This document shows, in pieces, positions 1-10,697 of a stretch of 64,000 bases of DNA. How positions within the stretch are numbered: position 1 is the stretch's first letter; every line of letters starts with the position of its first letter. A program made the translations under genes and the position numbers. The stretch is from Novosphingobium arvoryzae. Its GTDB lineage: Bacteria; Pseudomonadota; Alphaproteobacteria; Sphingomonadales; Sphingomonadaceae. The stretch covers positions 496,001 through 560,000 of the forward strand of contig NZ_BMZD01000002.1 of assembly GCF_014652615.1 (NCBI RefSeq), written 5' to 3'. The notes under the pieces are model-generated. The model was not told where the DNA came from. It worked only from the letters and a program-made list of their open reading frames with translations, and did no database searches.

Positions 1-1
1 G

Positions 2-736
<735 letters not shown>

Positions 737-811
737 GGCCAATCAGGCCGGGCAGCCCGCGGCGCCGCAATGGCGCGCGGGCTGCCGCTGGCTTTTCAAG
801 AGGAAGCACTG

Positions 812-1687
812 ATGGCGAAACCGCTGATTCACCCCAACTGGGACAAGGCCCCCGCCGGAATCACCGACGGCTTCAGCCTGGAAATGACCGCCAAGGACAT
901 CGAATCGCTGCGCGAGGCCGCGCCGCTGATTCCGGCCGACACCCCCGTCGCCGTCACGTTCCTGCCCGGCGAAGAAGCCGAAGCCCGCATCGCCGCCACG
1001 GTCGCCGTGCGCGAACTGGGGTTTGAACCGATGCCGCACTTCTCCGCGCGGCGCATCACCTCCGAAGACGATTTCGAGGGTTACCTGAAAGCCGTGGTCG
1101 AACGCGCGGGGGTGACCCGCTGCTTCATCGTCGCGGGCGACCCGCCGGAACCGCAGGGCCCCTATTTCGACACCTCCGCCCTGATCGCGACTGGCGCGTT
1201 CGAGCGCGCGGGCATCAAGGCCATCGGCGTTGGTGGCCACCCCGAAGGGCATCCCAACATGACCGAGCAGCAATGCTGGTACGTGCTGGAAAGCAAGGTC
1301 CGCGCGATCGAATCGCGCGGCATGGCGCCGCTGGTGGTCACCCAGTTCGGGTTCGATCCCGATGCCTTCCTCACCTGGCTGAAGCAGCTGCGCATGCGCG
1401 GGCTGGACGTGCCGGTGCGGATCGGGGTGCCCGGCCCCGCCAGCATCAAGGCCCTGCTGCGCTTTGCCGCGCGCTGCGGCGTGGGCGCATCGGCCAGCGT
1501 GATGAAGAAATACGGCATCTCGCTCACCAACCTGATCGGCAGCGCCGGACCGGACAAGCTGGTCGACGCGTTCGCGCGCGGGCTGTCGGGCGAACACGGC
1601 CGGGTGCGGCTGCACTTCTATCCCTTCGGCGGCATGGTGAAGACCGTGGAATGGATCGCCGCCTATAACCGGAAGCACGGCCTTTGA
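812..1687 (+). CDS. metF: Methylenetetrahydrofolate reductase (MetF family)
   Basis: This 291-residue protein has the MetF TIM-barrel pattern: CFIVAGDPPEPQGPY near residue 105, the GHPEGHPN stretch and a VTQFGFDP segment, which are conserved FAD- and folate-site regions. The ATG at 812 is chosen because AAGAGGA lies just upstream; an in-frame ATG at 770 has no such signal. It interconverts 5,10-methylene-THF and 5-methyl-THF. Next to the LigM-like gene it probably returns methyl-THF from aromatic O-demethylation to the folate pool, as in the SYK-6 ligM-metF arrangement. Its stop overlaps the next gene's TTG start, so the two are probably translationally coupled. Confidence 0.88.
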   Translation: MAKPLIHPNWDKAPAGITDGFSLEMTAKDIESLREAAPLIPADTPVAVTFLPGEEAEARIAATVAVRELGFEPMPHFSARRITSEDDFEGYLKAVVERAGVTRCFIVAGDPPEPQGPYFDTSALIATGAFERAGIKAIGVGGHPEGHPNMTEQQCWYVLESKVRAIESRGMAPLVVTQFGFDPDAFLTWLKQLRMRGLDVPVRIGVPGPASIKALLRFAARCGVGASASVMKKYGISLTNLIGSAGPDKLVDAFARGLSGEHGRVRLHFYPFGGMVKTVEWIAAYNRKHGL

Positions 1688-2367
1688 CCGACTACGTCCT
1701 GGTCCACGGGGCGTGGGGCGGCGGCTGGGCCTATGACCGGCTGGCGCGCGAGTTGACGACACACGGCCACCGCGTGCTGGTGGCGCAACTGACGGGCCTT
1801 GGCACCCGCGCGGCAGAGCTCAATCCGGCGATCACGCTGACCACCCACATCGACGACGTGACTGCGCAGATTGCCGATGCCGGGTTTGACCGGTTCGTGC
1901 TGTGCGGCCATTCATGGGGCGGGATGGTCATCACCGGCGTCGCCACCCGGCTGGGCGGGCGGATCGACGCGATCTGTTATATCGATGCGTTCCTGCCCGC
2001 CGATGGCCAATCCCTGTGGGACATTACCGGCCAATGGGAGCATGACTATTACATCGAGGCGCAAAAGGACGCGCCGGGGCTGGTCCTGCCCTTTCCGCCA
2101 TCGCGCGGGAAGCCAGGCTATGGCCGCCACCCGCTGCTGACCCTGACCGAGCCGGTGCATTTCACCGGTGAGGAAGCGAAGATCCCCCGCCACGTCTATG
2201 TCTACGCCACCGGCTACAACCCCACCCCCTTCACCCGGTTCCGCAACCAGGTGATCGCTCAGGGCAACTGGGAACTCCACGAAGTGGGCGGCGGGCACGA
2301 TGTGATGGCGGATGAGCCGGAACGCCTGCAGCAGATCGTGCTGGGCCTGAGCACCCCCGCGCGCTAA
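1684..2367 (+). CDS. Alpha/beta hydrolase
   Basis: This 227-residue protein has the alpha/beta hydrolase pattern. An oxyanion-hole HGAWGGGW lies near the N terminus, the nucleophile elbow is GHSWGG near residue 79, and the catalytic His is likely in GGGHDVM near the C terminus. The start is a TTG at 1684 that overlaps the metF stop (TTGA); no better in-frame start precedes the conserved first strand. It resembles the small esterase/hydrolase group that includes salicylate- and pyrethroid-esterase-like enzymes. Its position after ligM-like and metF suggests hydrolysis of an aromatic ester, but that is inference from context. Confidence 0.75.
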   Translation: MTDYVLVHGAWGGGWAYDRLARELTTHGHRVLVAQLTGLGTRAAELNPAITLTTHIDDVTAQIADAGFDRFVLCGHSWGGMVITGVATRLGGRIDAICYIDAFLPADGQSLWDITGQWEHDYYIEAQKDAPGLVLPFPPSRGKPGYGRHPLLTLTEPVHFTGEEAKIPRHVYVYATGYNPTPFTRFRNQVIAQGNWELHEVGGGHDVMADEPERLQQIVLGLSTPAR

Positions 2368-2378
2368 TCCCGCGCACG

Positions 2379-2813
2379 ATGCGCTTCTTCTTTTACGGCA
2401 CCCTGCTGGACGGCAGCGACAACCCCGTCGCCCAGGCGATCCACGCCCTGCTGGAGCCACTTGGCCCGGCCACGGTGCGCGGTGCGCTCCATGCCATCCC
2501 CGATGCGCTGGGCTGGTTTCCCGCGCTGCTCGCGGGCGACGGGCTGGTACACGGCAAGGTCTATGCCGCGCGGCCGGGATTCAGCGCGGCCGATCTTGCC
2601 AGTATGGACGGGTATGAGGATTTCGATCCGGCAAACCCCGCCGCCTCGCTTTATCTCCGGCAGGAACTGGAATTGACCGGTGGTGGCACCGCGCAAGCCT
2701 ATGTCTGGAACCGCGCGCTGCCTGCCGGGGCAGTGCCGATCGCCTCGGGTGATTTCCAGGAATGGCTGGCCAGCCGGGGAATGCCGCAATTCCGGGGTGC
2801 GCACGGCGGTTAG
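2379..2813 (+). CDS. Gamma-glutamylcyclotransferase (AIG2-like) family protein
   Basis: The 144-residue product begins with the family hallmark FFFYGTLLDG and has an acidic GYEDFDP segment near residue 73, which fits the catalytic Glu of the gamma-glutamylcyclotransferase fold. LVHGKVYAA matches the core strand that follows the substrate loop. Enzymes of this fold cyclise gamma-glutamyl amines to 5-oxoproline, but many bacterial members have unknown substrates. It starts 11 bases after the hydrolase stop and probably ends that transcription unit. It is followed by the separate ribosomal-protein unit. Confidence 0.7.
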   Translation: MRFFFYGTLLDGSDNPVAQAIHALLEPLGPATVRGALHAIPDALGWFPALLAGDGLVHGKVYAARPGFSAADLASMDGYEDFDPANPAASLYLRQELELTGGGTAQAYVWNRALPAGAVPIASGDFQEWLASRGMPQFRGAHGG

Positions 2814-2936
2814 CGCTTGCTTTCCCGGCGATTCGCCACTAGGGGCCCGCTCTTCACAGACACGGTTTCGATGGTCCGCCTGGCTTTCAAGGGCTGCCAG
2901 GGCGGATTGGACGTGTCCCTGAACAAGGAGACTGAA

Positions 2937-3140
2937 ATGCCCAAGCTCAAGACGAAGAGCGGCGTGAAGAAGCGCTTCAAGCTCACCGCAACCGGCAAGA
3001 TTAAGCACGGCGCGGTTGGCAAGCGTCACCGCCTGATCAGCCACAACGCCAAGTACATCCGCCAGCATCGCCGCACCGACACGATCTCTGACGCAGATGC
3101 GAAGACGATCAAGAAGTGGGCGCCCTACGGGCTGAACTGA
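2937..3140 (+). CDS. rpmI: 50S ribosomal protein L35
   Basis: The 67-residue basic protein matches bL35 in length and sequence, with [15 protein letters not shown] at the N terminus and HRLISHNAK in the centre. The ATG at 2937 follows AAGGAGA in a good ribosome-binding position. It is paired with rplT 13 bases downstream, the conserved bacterial order. infC, which often precedes this pair, is not immediately upstream. The 123-base gap before rpmI may hold its promoter: CTTGCT near 2817 is a plausible -35, but I did not find a clear -10. Confidence 0.97.
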   Translation: MPKLKTKSGVKKRFKLTATGKIKHGAVGKRHRLISHNAKYIRQHRRTDTISDADAKTIKKWAPYGLN

Positions 3141-3153
3141 GGAGTACTGAAGT

Positions 3154-3516
3154 ATGGCACGTGTCAAAAGGGGTGTTACCACCCGCGCCAAGCACAAGAA
3201 CATTCTGGAACAGGCCAAGGGTTACCGCGGTCGCCGGAAGAACACGATCCGCGTCGCGCGTCAGGCCGTCGAAAAGGCTGGCCAGTATGCGTATCGCGAC
3301 CGCAAGGTTAAGAAGCGGAGCTTCCGCGCTCTGTGGATCCAGCGCATCAACGCGGCTGTCCGCGCTGAAGGCCTGACCTATTCGCAGTTCATCCACGGCA
3401 CCAAGCTGGCCGGGATCGAACTGGACCGCAAGACCATGGCCGACCTGGCCATGAACGAAGGCGGCGTGTTCAGCGCCGTGATCGCTCAGGCCAAGGCAGC
3501 TCTGCCCGCCGCCTGA
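3154..3516 (+). CDS. rplT: 50S ribosomal protein L20
   Basis: The 120-residue product is bL20: [16 protein letters not shown] at the N terminus, a very basic first half with [16 protein letters not shown], and [11 protein letters not shown] near residue 55. L20 is an early assembly protein that binds 23S rRNA and in some bacteria represses its own operon. It is the second gene of the rpmI-rplT unit. An intrinsic terminator lies 29 bases after its stop codon. Confidence 0.97.
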   Translation: MARVKRGVTTRAKHKNILEQAKGYRGRRKNTIRVARQAVEKAGQYAYRDRKVKKRSFRALWIQRINAAVRAEGLTYSQFIHGTKLAGIELDRKTMADLAMNEGGVFSAVIAQAKAALPAA

Positions 3517-3545
3517 TCCGGTCAACCAGCTTCGGTACAAGATCA

Positions 3546-3583
3546 GGGCGCGTCAGGACTTTCCTGACGCGCCCTTTCTTTTT
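3546..3583 (+). terminator. Intrinsic terminator of rpmI-rplT
   Basis: A perfect 13-bp stem (GGGCGCGTCAGGA at 3546-3558 with its complement at 3562-3574) encloses a 3-base loop and is followed at once by a T-rich run (3575-3583). This is a textbook rho-independent terminator placed just after rplT. Confidence 0.93.
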
Positions 3584-3687
3584 GCTTCTTCACACAAGCA
3601 CTTGCCCGTTTTTGGGAACTGCGGCAGTCTTTACCTGCTGTTAACCGGTCAACTTGCGCGCCGGGTGGGTTCAAAGGGGCATTTCCG

Positions 3688-4575
3688 ATGATGAAGCAGG
3701 TAACCGGCGATGCCGTTACGGTGCGCTTTTTCATGCCGTCGCCGGAATTAGCCCCTTATTTTACAACCTATTACCTGACCGAAGTAAAAGTTCCCGAAAC
3801 GGAAGAAGTGGAGGACTGGCTTCACCCCGAATGGGCCAACGTCCGCTTCCCCCAAAGCGCGAACATGCGCGCCGCCGTCGGGTCCGACTCCCTCGCCCGC
3901 GCGCCCGACATGATCGCGACCGGGCCGACCAGCCTGGCGGGACACTTCGTTTCCGGCCCTTTCCGCAATTGGGGCATCGGCATCCAGCCGCTGGGCTGGG
4001 CACGGTTCTGCCAGGGACCGGCCGCCGATCTGGCAGACCGCTACTGCGACGGCAGCACATCCGCCGCGTTTGCCGCATTCAGGCCGCTGGCCGGCCAACT
4101 CTATGCCGGGGCACCCGACCCGGCGGGGGAAGCGGCGCGGATTGACGCGTTTCTGCTGTCGCTACTGGCAAAGCACCCCCCGGCGGAGGATGAAGCGCGC
4201 ATTCGCGCGGCCCACGCAGCCCTGATGGATCATGAAATCGGCTCGGTCGGCGAACTGGCCGAGCGGCTGGGCATGTCCGCCCGGTCGCTCGAACGGCTTT
4301 CCCTGCGGGCTTTCGGCTTTTCTCCCAAGCTGCTGCTGCGCCGCCAGCGGTTCCTGCGCAGTCTGGCGCAATTCATGCTGGACCCTTCGCTGACCTGGAT
4401 CAGCACGCTGGATTGGCAATATGTCGACCAGGCCCATTTCGTGCGTGATTTCAAACGCTTCATGGGCATGAGCCCCAGCCAGTACGCCGCCCGTGAACAC
4501 CCGGTGCTGCGCGCCGCCGCCCGCGCCAGGGCAGCTGCGGCCGGGGCGGCCGTTCAAATTCTGCACGCACCGTGA
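3688..4575 (+). CDS. AraC-family transcriptional regulator (first of a tandem pair)
   Basis: This 295-residue protein has an N-terminal sensing domain with GIGIQPLGWARF near residue 95, then a C-terminal AraC/XylS two-HTH domain from about residue 180. The first helix-turn-helix is VGELAERLGMSARSLERL, and the second ends in FVRDFKRFMGMSPSQYAA, matching the family signature. The start is the double ATG at 3688 after AAAGGGG. It is homologous along its whole length to the gene 82 bases downstream, so the two arose by tandem duplication. The inducer is unknown. Confidence 0.85.
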   Translation: MMKQVTGDAVTVRFFMPSPELAPYFTTYYLTEVKVPETEEVEDWLHPEWANVRFPQSANMRAAVGSDSLARAPDMIATGPTSLAGHFVSGPFRNWGIGIQPLGWARFCQGPAADLADRYCDGSTSAAFAAFRPLAGQLYAGAPDPAGEAARIDAFLLSLLAKHPPAEDEARIRAAHAALMDHEIGSVGELAERLGMSARSLERLSLRAFGFSPKLLLRRQRFLRSLAQFMLDPSLTWISTLDWQYVDQAHFVRDFKRFMGMSPSQYAAREHPVLRAAARARAAAAGAAVQILHAP

Positions 4576-4657
4576 ATGGCCGCGCCGTTAACGCGCTTGC
4601 CATTCAAGACACTCTGCGTAATGCTTTAATTGGTCGCGATAATTAGGGCTTGCTTCT

Positions 4658-5575
4658 GTGTTATCGCAAATTGCTGTCGATGTTCGGTTCTATTCACCAC
4701 CAGAGGATCTACGCCGCTACTTCACGACGTTCTATTACACCAATATTACCCTGCCTCACGGGGCGACGGTGAATGACGCATTGCAGCCGGAATGGGCCAA
4801 TCTGCGCGTGTTTTCCGGGGGGACGCCAACAGCGTGGGTCGAAGGCGGGCCTGTGCTGAAGGGTTCCAGCATGGTGGTGACCGGGCCGACTTCCCGGGCG
4901 ATCAATTTCGAGATCCCCGCCACGCGCATGTGGGGCATCGGCCTGCTCCCCATGGGCTGGGCCCGGTTCATGCCCCGCGCCGCGGTGATCTGCGCCAATT
5001 CGCTGACTTGCGGTCAAACCCACCCGGATTGCGAACCGTTCCGGCCACTGGCCGACACGATCTTTCAGGGGGAGCCCAGCGAAGAAGCGGAACTGGCCCG
5101 GATCGTGGCGTTTTTCCGCAAGTTCCCGCCTGCAAAGCCCGTTGATTCGGAACGGATCTCGCGGATTCATGCCGCAATCGTCGATCCCGCGATCGGCACG
5201 GTGCGCGACCTGGTGGACAAGGTCGGCATGGGCCAGCGGACGATCGAACGGGTCTGCGCCCGCGCCTTCGGCTTTTCACCCAAAGTGCTGCTGCGGCGCC
5301 AGCGCTTCATGCGCAGCCTGACGCAATACATGCTGGATCCGTCGTTGAAATGGATCGGCGCGATCGACAGCCATTACCACGACCAGGCCCAGTTCGTGCG
5401 CGACTTCCGCGAGTTCATGGGCACCACCCCGCGCGAATATGCCGCGCGCCCGCACCCGATCCTGGAACGCTTCATGCAGGAACGCATGCGGGTCCACGGC
5501 TCGGCAGTGCAGACGACCGACCGACCCGATGGAACGCTGCCCAGCAGCGTGGACGCCCCGGCCAACGCCGCCTGA
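4658..5575 (+). CDS. AraC-family transcriptional regulator (second of a tandem pair)
   Basis: This 305-residue paralogue of the preceding gene shares the N-terminal pattern (YFTTFYYTNITLP, QPEWANLRV, VVTGPTSRA, GIGLLPMGWARF) and the AraC-type DNA-binding domain with VRDLVDKVGMGQRTIERV and FVRDFREFMGTTPREYAA. The start is GTG at 4658. The N-terminal domains differ more than the C-terminal domains, which suggests different signals acting on similar operators; that is inference. No target operon is evident, because pheS-pheT downstream is housekeeping. Confidence 0.83.
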   Translation: MLSQIAVDVRFYSPPEDLRRYFTTFYYTNITLPHGATVNDALQPEWANLRVFSGGTPTAWVEGGPVLKGSSMVVTGPTSRAINFEIPATRMWGIGLLPMGWARFMPRAAVICANSLTCGQTHPDCEPFRPLADTIFQGEPSEEAELARIVAFFRKFPPAKPVDSERISRIHAAIVDPAIGTVRDLVDKVGMGQRTIERVCARAFGFSPKVLLRRQRFMRSLTQYMLDPSLKWIGAIDSHYHDQAQFVRDFREFMGTTPREYAARPHPILERFMQERMRVHGSAVQTTDRPDGTLPSSVDAPANAA

Positions 5576-5674
5576 AGCAAAACGCCCACCCCCTGCGCAA
5601 AAGCAGTTGGACCAGCCGCGCCGCATGGCTAAAGGCGCAGGCTCAATCTTGGCATTCAGGCGGGACGATCGAAC

Positions 5675-6790
5675 GTGGATTACGCAGCAACCCTTGAACA
5701 GGCGCTGGCGCGCATTGCCGATGCGGCCGATCTGGACGCGCTGGAAAAGCTGCGGGTCGAACTGCTGGGCAAGCAGGGCTCGATCTCCGGCCTGCTGAAG
5801 ACGCTGGGCGGGATGTCGCCGGAAGAGCGCCAGACGGTCGGCCCGCAGATCCAGGCGCTGCGCGAGGGTGCAACCAGCGCGCTGGCCACGCGCAAGGCGG
5901 CGATGGAAAGCGCCGCGCTGGAAGCCCGCCTCGCCAGCGAAAGCGTCGACCTGACCCTGCCCGCCCCTGCCGCGCCGCGCGGCACCGTCCACCCGGTCAG
6001 CCAGGTGCTGGACGAGCTGGCTGAAATCTTCGCCGACATGGGCTTTGCCGTCGCCACCGGGCCGGAGATCGAGGACGACTGGCACAACTTCACCGCGCTC
6101 AACATTCCGGAAAGCCACCCGGCCCGCGCGATGCACGACACCTTCTATTTCCCGGACAAGGATGCGCAGGATCGTTCGATGCTGCTGCGCACCCACACCA
6201 GCCCGGTGCAGATCCGCACCATGCTGGACGTGGTGAAGGCGAACCCCGGCGGCGCGCCGATCCGGATCATCGCGCCGGGCCGGGTCTATCGTTCTGACAG
6301 CGACGCCACCCACACCCCGATGTTCCACCAGGTCGAAGGGCTGGTGATCGACAAGGGCATTCACCTGGGCCACCTGAAGTGGACGCTGGAAACCTTCCTG
6401 AAGGCGTTCTTTGAACGCGACGACATCGTCCTGCGCCTGCGCCCCAGCTATTTCCCGTTCACCGAGCCTTCGGTGGAGGTGGACGTCGGCTTTGCCATCG
6501 TGAATGGAAAACGCGTGCTGGGCGGCAGCGGCGACGCGCCGGGGCACGGCTGGATGGAGCTGCTGGGCAGCGGGATGGTCAACCACCACGTGATCCGTGC
6601 GGGCGGGCTGGACCCGGACGAATGGCAGGGCTTTGCCTTTGGCATCGGCGTGGACCGGATTGCGATGCTCAAATACGGGATGGATGATTTGCGTGCGTTC
6701 TTCGATGGCGATGCCCGCTGGCTCGCCCACTATGGCTTCTCCGCGCTTGACGTGCCGACCCTGTCGGCTGGCGTCGGCACGCCGGCATAA
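5675..6790 (+). CDS. pheS: Phenylalanine-tRNA ligase alpha subunit
   Basis: The 371-residue product has an N-terminal coiled-coil arm ([23 protein letters not shown]), then the class II aminoacyl-tRNA synthetase core. [19 protein letters not shown], the motif 2 region [21 protein letters not shown] and the motif 3 region [14 protein letters not shown] are all visible. The start is GTG at 5675. With PheT it forms the alpha2beta2 enzyme that charges tRNA-Phe. The pheT start lies 15 bases past the stop, after GGGAGGA. Confidence 0.97.
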   Translation: MDYAATLEQALARIADAADLDALEKLRVELLGKQGSISGLLKTLGGMSPEERQTVGPQIQALREGATSALATRKAAMESAALEARLASESVDLTLPAPAAPRGTVHPVSQVLDELAEIFADMGFAVATGPEIEDDWHNFTALNIPESHPARAMHDTFYFPDKDAQDRSMLLRTHTSPVQIRTMLDVVKANPGGAPIRIIAPGRVYRSDSDATHTPMFHQVEGLVIDKGIHLGHLKWTLETFLKAFFERDDIVLRLRPSYFPFTEPSVEVDVGFAIVNGKRVLGGSGDAPGHGWMELLGSGMVNHHVIRAGGLDPDEWQGFAFGIGVDRIAMLKYGMDDLRAFFDGDARWLAHYGFSALDVPTLSAGVGTPA

Positions 6791-6805
6791 GCGGGAGGAC
6801 GACCG

Positions 6806-9199
6806 ATGAAATTCTCGCTCTCCTGGCTCAAGGATCACCTCGACACCACCGCTTCGGTGGAGGAAATCGCCGCGAAGCTCAACGCCATCGGGCTTGAGGT
6901 CGAAGGGGTGGAGGACCCCGCTGCGAAGCTGGTGGGCTTCCGCATCGCCAAGGTGCTGACCGCCGCCCGCCACCCCGATGCCGACAAGCTGCAGGTGCTG
7001 TCGGTGGACCTGGGGGATGGCAACCCGTTGCAGGTCGTCTGCGGTGCGCCGAACGCGCGCGCCGGACTGGTCGGCGTGCTGGGCCTGCCGGGCGCGGTCG
7101 TGCCCGCCAATGGCATGGAACTGAAGAAGTCCGCGATCCGGGGCGTCGAATCCAACGGGATGATGTGCTCCACCCGCGAACTGGAACTGGGCGAGGATCA
7201 CGACGGGATCATCGAGCTGCCCGCCGACGCACCGATCGGCACGGCCTTTGCCGAATACCACGGCAGCGACCCGGTGTTCGACGTGGCCATCACGCCCAAC
7301 CGCCCGGACTGCATGGGCGTTTACGGCATCGCGCGTGACCTTGCGGCAGCTGGCCTTGGCACGCTGAAGCCGGTTCCGGCCAAGGCCACCCCCGGCAGCT
7401 TCCCCTGCCCGACCGAAATCCGCACCGACGATCCGGATGGCTGCCCGGCGTTCTACGGCCGCGTCATCCGGGGCGTGAAGAACGGCCCCTCCCCGGAGTG
7501 GATGCAGGCACGCCTGCTGAGTGCCGGTCAGCGCCCGATCTCGGCGCTGGTGGACATCACCAACTACGTCATGCTCGCCTATGGCCGCCCTGCGCACGCC
7601 TATGACCTTGCCAAGCTGACTGGCGCGATCTTCGCCCGCCGCGCAGTGGACGGCGAAACGGTGCTGGCGCTGAACGGCAAGGAATACACGCTCGACAGCG
7701 AAATGACCGTGATCGCCGACGATGCCGGGGTCCACGACATCGCCGGGATCATGGGCGGAGAGCATTCGGGCTGTTCGGACACGACCACCGACGTCCTGCT
7801 GGAAGTAGCCTACTTCAACTCCGCGCGGATCGGCGACACCGGCCGCAAGCTGAATCTGACGTCGGATGCACGCCAGCGGTTCGAACGCGGGGTCGATCCG
7901 GCGTTTCTGGATGCCGGACTGGACCTGCTGACTGCCCTGATCCTGGAAATCTGCGGCGGCGAAGCTTCCGAAGTCGTCCGCGCGGGGACACCGCCGACCA
8001 CGCCCAAGGTGGTGGCCTATGATCCGGCCCGCTCACTGTGGCTGGGCGGCGTCACGATCCCGGACAACACCCAGCGCGCAACGCTGGCAGCGCTGGGCTT
8101 CATCGCCGACGACGCATGGAACGTGACGATCCCGACCTGGCGCCCTGACGTGGACGGCGCCGCTGACATCGTCGAGGAAGTGGTGCGTATCCACGGCATC
8201 GACAATGTCGACAGCGTCGCCCTGCCCCGCGCCGATGGCGTTGCCCGCCCGACCGCGACCCCCGCGCAAAAGCTGGAACGCCGCGTCCGCCGCGCCGCTG
8301 CCGCGCGCGGTCTGAACGAAGCCGTCACCTGGTCGTTCCTGCCGGTCCCCGAAGCCGAAGCCTTCGCCACCGGCAACGGCGGCCTGTGGGTGCTGGCCAA
8401 CCCGATCAGCGAAGACATGAAGGCCATGCGCCCCTCGCTGCTGCCGGGGCTGCTCTCGGCCGTGCGCCGCAATGTTGATCGCGGCGCGGCCAGTCTGCGC
8501 CTGTTCGAACTCGGTCGTCGCTACTTGCGCGGCGATGCGGGCCACAGCGATGAACGCCTGACGCTGGGCGCGGTGCTGGCGGGCGAAAAGACCGCGCGCG
8601 GCTGGGCGACGGGCAAGGCCCAGCCCTTCGACGCGTTCGACGCCAAGGCCGAGGCACTGGCCTTGCTGGCCGAAGCGGGCGCGCCGGTCGATAACCTGCA
8701 AGTGATGGGCGAAGCCGGTCCGCAGTTCCATCCGGGCCAGTCCGGCACGCTGCGACTGGGGCCGAAGACAGTGCTGGCGCGGTTCGGGATGCTGCATCCC
8801 GCCACGCTGAAGCAGTTCGACATCGGCGTGCCGGTGGCGGCGGTGGAACTGTTCCTAGAGGCCATCCCGGGCAAGCGCGGTGCGGCGACTTTCGCGCGCA
8901 GCGCCTATGCCCCGCCCGCGCTGCAATCGGTGACGCGTGACTTCGCGTTCCTCGTCAATGCCGCACTGCCGGCGGGCGACCTTGTCCGCACCGTCAAGGG
9001 CGCGGACAAGGCCAACATCGTCGCCGTCCGCCTGTTCGATGACTTCCGCGGGGCTGGTGTGCCCGAAGGCCAGAAATCGCTGGCAGTCGAAGTCACACTG
9101 CAACCGGGCGACAAGAGCTATACCGAAGCCGACCTCAAGGCGATTGCCGAGCGCGTCACGGCCGCGGCCGCCAAGCTCGGCGCGGTGCTGCGGGGGTAA
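6806..9199 (+). CDS. pheT: Phenylalanine-tRNA ligase beta subunit
   Basis: This full-length 797-residue beta subunit starts MKFSLSWLKDHL. It has the N-terminal tRNA-binding EMAP-like domain (ARHPDADKLQVLSVDLG), the B3/B4 editing region, the B5 domain and a C-terminal anticodon-binding (FDX-ACB) domain with SVTRDFAFLVN near residue 710. It pairs with pheS upstream. The convergent aroC begins its stop codon 28 bases downstream, with a GC-rich hairpin between and overlapping the end of aroC. Confidence 0.97.
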   Translation: MKFSLSWLKDHLDTTASVEEIAAKLNAIGLEVEGVEDPAAKLVGFRIAKVLTAARHPDADKLQVLSVDLGDGNPLQVVCGAPNARAGLVGVLGLPGAVVPANGMELKKSAIRGVESNGMMCSTRELELGEDHDGIIELPADAPIGTAFAEYHGSDPVFDVAITPNRPDCMGVYGIARDLAAAGLGTLKPVPAKATPGSFPCPTEIRTDDPDGCPAFYGRVIRGVKNGPSPEWMQARLLSAGQRPISALVDITNYVMLAYGRPAHAYDLAKLTGAIFARRAVDGETVLALNGKEYTLDSEMTVIADDAGVHDIAGIMGGEHSGCSDTTTDVLLEVAYFNSARIGDTGRKLNLTSDARQRFERGVDPAFLDAGLDLLTALILEICGGEASEVVRAGTPPTTPKVVAYDPARSLWLGGVTIPDNTQRATLAALGFIADDAWNVTIPTWRPDVDGAADIVEEVVRIHGIDNVDSVALPRADGVARPTATPAQKLERRVRRAAAARGLNEAVTWSFLPVPEAEAFATGNGGLWVLANPISEDMKAMRPSLLPGLLSAVRRNVDRGAASLRLFELGRRYLRGDAGHSDERLTLGAVLAGEKTARGWATGKAQPFDAFDAKAEALALLAEAGAPVDNLQVMGEAGPQFHPGQSGTLRLGPKTVLARFGMLHPATLKQFDIGVPVAAVELFLEAIPGKRGAATFARSAYAPPALQSVTRDFAFLVNAALPAGDLVRTVKGADKANIVAVRLFDDFRGAGVPEGQKSLAVEVTLQPGDKSYTEADLKAIAERVTAAAAKLGAVLRG

Positions 9200-9212
9200 G
9201 GATCGAGTTTCG

Positions 9213-9245
9213 CCGGGGGCGGTGGCTCAGCCCACCTGCCCCCGG
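9213..9245. terminator. GC-rich hairpin between convergent pheT and aroC
   Basis: CCGGGGGC at 9213-9220 pairs with GCCCCCGG at 9238-9245, and an inner GGTGG/CCACC arm extends the stem with one bulge. It has no T-run on either side. It overlaps the last aroC codons, so it is at best a weak bidirectional terminator. Confidence 0.4.
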
Positions 9246-10294
9246 TGGAGCAGCTTCTGGTCGGCCAGGACCAGCGCCATCATCGCTTCGACCACCGGCA
9301 CGCCGCGAATGCCGACGCAGGGGTCGTGGCGGCCCTTGGTGAACATTTCCGCCGCCTGGCCATCCGGGGTGATGGTCTGCTGCGGGGTCAGGATCGAGCT
9401 AGTCGGCTTGAACGCCACGCGCACGACCACCGGCTGCCCGGTGGAAATCCCGCCCGCGATGCCGCCCGCGTGATTGGCGAGAAATGCTGGGCCGCCCTCG
9501 GCCGGGCGCATCGGATCGGCGTTCTGCTCGCCCGTCAGGCGCGCGGCAGCGAAGCCGTCGCCGATTTCCACGCCCTTGACCGCGTTGATCCCCATCATCG
9601 CGCTCGCGAGTTCGGAATCGAGCTTAGCATAGAGCGGTGCGCCCCATCCGGCGGGAACGCCGGTGGCCACGCATTCGACCACCGCGCCGACCGACGATCC
9701 GGCCAGCCGCGCATCGTCCACGATCTTTTCCCAGCGCTTCGCCGCTGCCGCATCGGGGCAGAAGAATGGATTGTTGCGGATTTCACTGGCGTCGAAGTTC
9801 GCCATGTCGATCGCATCGCCACCGATCTCGGAGACATAGGCCAGGATCGTCACTTCCGGGATCACCAGCCGCGCGACCGCCCCCGCCGCGACCCGCGCCG
9901 CCGTTTCCCGCGCGCTGGACCGCCCGCCGCCGCGATAATCGCGGAAACCGTATTTCGCGTCATAGGCATAGTCCGCGTGGCCGGGACGATAGGCCTTGGC
10001 GACGTCGGAATAGTCTTTCGACCGCTGATCGACATTCTCGATCATCAGCGATATCGGCGTGCCGGTCGTCTTGCCTTCGAACACGCCGGACAGAATCCTG
10101 ACCGCGTCCGGTTCCTGCCGCTGGGTCGTGAACTTCGACTGACCCGGCCGCCGCGCATCGAGGAACGGCTGGATCACGCTTTCGTCGATGGCCAGCCCCG
10201 GCGGGCACCCATCGACCACGGCGCCCAGCGCCGGCCCGTGGCTTTCGCCCCAGGTGGTGAAACGGAACAGGCGGCCAAAGGTGTTGACGGACAT
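9227..10294 (-). CDS. aroC: Chorismate synthase
   Basis: The 355-residue enzyme starts [24 protein letters not shown], which contains the chorismate synthase signature [23 protein letters not shown] and [22 protein letters not shown] are further family signatures. It converts EPSP to chorismate using reduced FMN, the last shared step of aromatic amino acid synthesis. An in-frame start 36 bases upstream exists, but the ATG at 10294 begins the conserved N terminus. It is divergent from the monooxygenase-fold gene at 10355. Confidence 0.96.
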   Translation of the reverse strand: MSVNTFGRLFRFTTWGESHGPALGAVVDGCPPGLAIDESVIQPFLDARRPGQSKFTTQRQEPDAVRILSGVFEGKTTGTPISLMIENVDQRSKDYSDVAKAYRPGHADYAYDAKYGFRDYRGGGRSSARETAARVAAGAVARLVIPEVTILAYVSEIGGDAIDMANFDASEIRNNPFFCPDAAAAKRWEKIVDDARLAGSSVGAVVECVATGVPAGWGAPLYAKLDSELASAMMGINAVKGVEIGDGFAAARLTGEQNADPMRPAEGGPAFLANHAGGIAGGISTGQPVVVRVAFKPTSSILTPQQTITPDGQAAEMFTKGRHDPCVGIRGVPVVEAMMALVLADQKLLHRGQVG

Positions 10295-10354
10295 GGACGC
10301 CGCTTTGGCCAAAAACGGTGGACGGCGCAAGCGCGGCCCCGCTAAGCCGCGCAG

Positions 10355-10666
10355 ATGTTCCTCGTCGTCTTTCGCAACCGCAAGCGCGCCGACATCGATG
10401 CCGCCGCGTATTCCGCCGATGCCGCCCGGATGGAGGCGCTCGCCCGCGCCCAGCCGGGCTTCGTCTCGTTCAAGGGCTATACCGCCGAAGATGGCGAGGT
10501 GATCGCCCTGTCAGAATGGGCCAGCGCCGAAGCCGCCCGCGCGTGGGGCAGCCACCCGGACCACAGCGCCACCCAATCGCGCGGGCGGGCCGAATACTAT
10601 CAGGACTATACGCTCTACACCTGCGACAACCCCCGCACCCACCACTTCGAGAGGCCGCAATCGTGA
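10355..10666 (+). CDS. Antibiotic biosynthesis monooxygenase (ABM)-fold protein
   Basis: The 103-residue product has the small ferredoxin-like ABM pattern: [27 protein letters not shown], and [25 protein letters not shown]. Members of this fold include haem-degrading and quinol monooxygenases, but most short ones have no known substrate. Its TGA overlaps the GTG start of the split ArsC/Spx-family gene (GTGA), so these genes were translationally coupled before the element inserted. Confidence 0.75.
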   Translation: MFLVVFRNRKRADIDAAAYSADAARMEALARAQPGFVSFKGYTAEDGEVIALSEWASAEAARAWGSHPDHSATQSRGRAEYYQDYTLYTCDNPRTHHFERPQS

Positions 10667-10697
10667 CCGTCACCGTCTATGGCATCCCCAACTGCGA
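10663..10697 (+). pseudogene. ArsC/Spx-family protein, 5' fragment cut by the element
   Basis: Thirty-five bases survive, starting GTG at 10663 and encoding [11 protein letters not shown], which includes the conserved Asn-Cys of the family's thioredoxin-like active site. The frame then runs into element DNA and stops at 10758 after 31 codons. Joining 10663-10697 to 38094-38406 gives exactly 348 bases, a complete 115-residue protein in frame (PNC followed by DTVKKA). The split is therefore clean, with no base gained or lost beyond the shared GA. Confidence 0.93.
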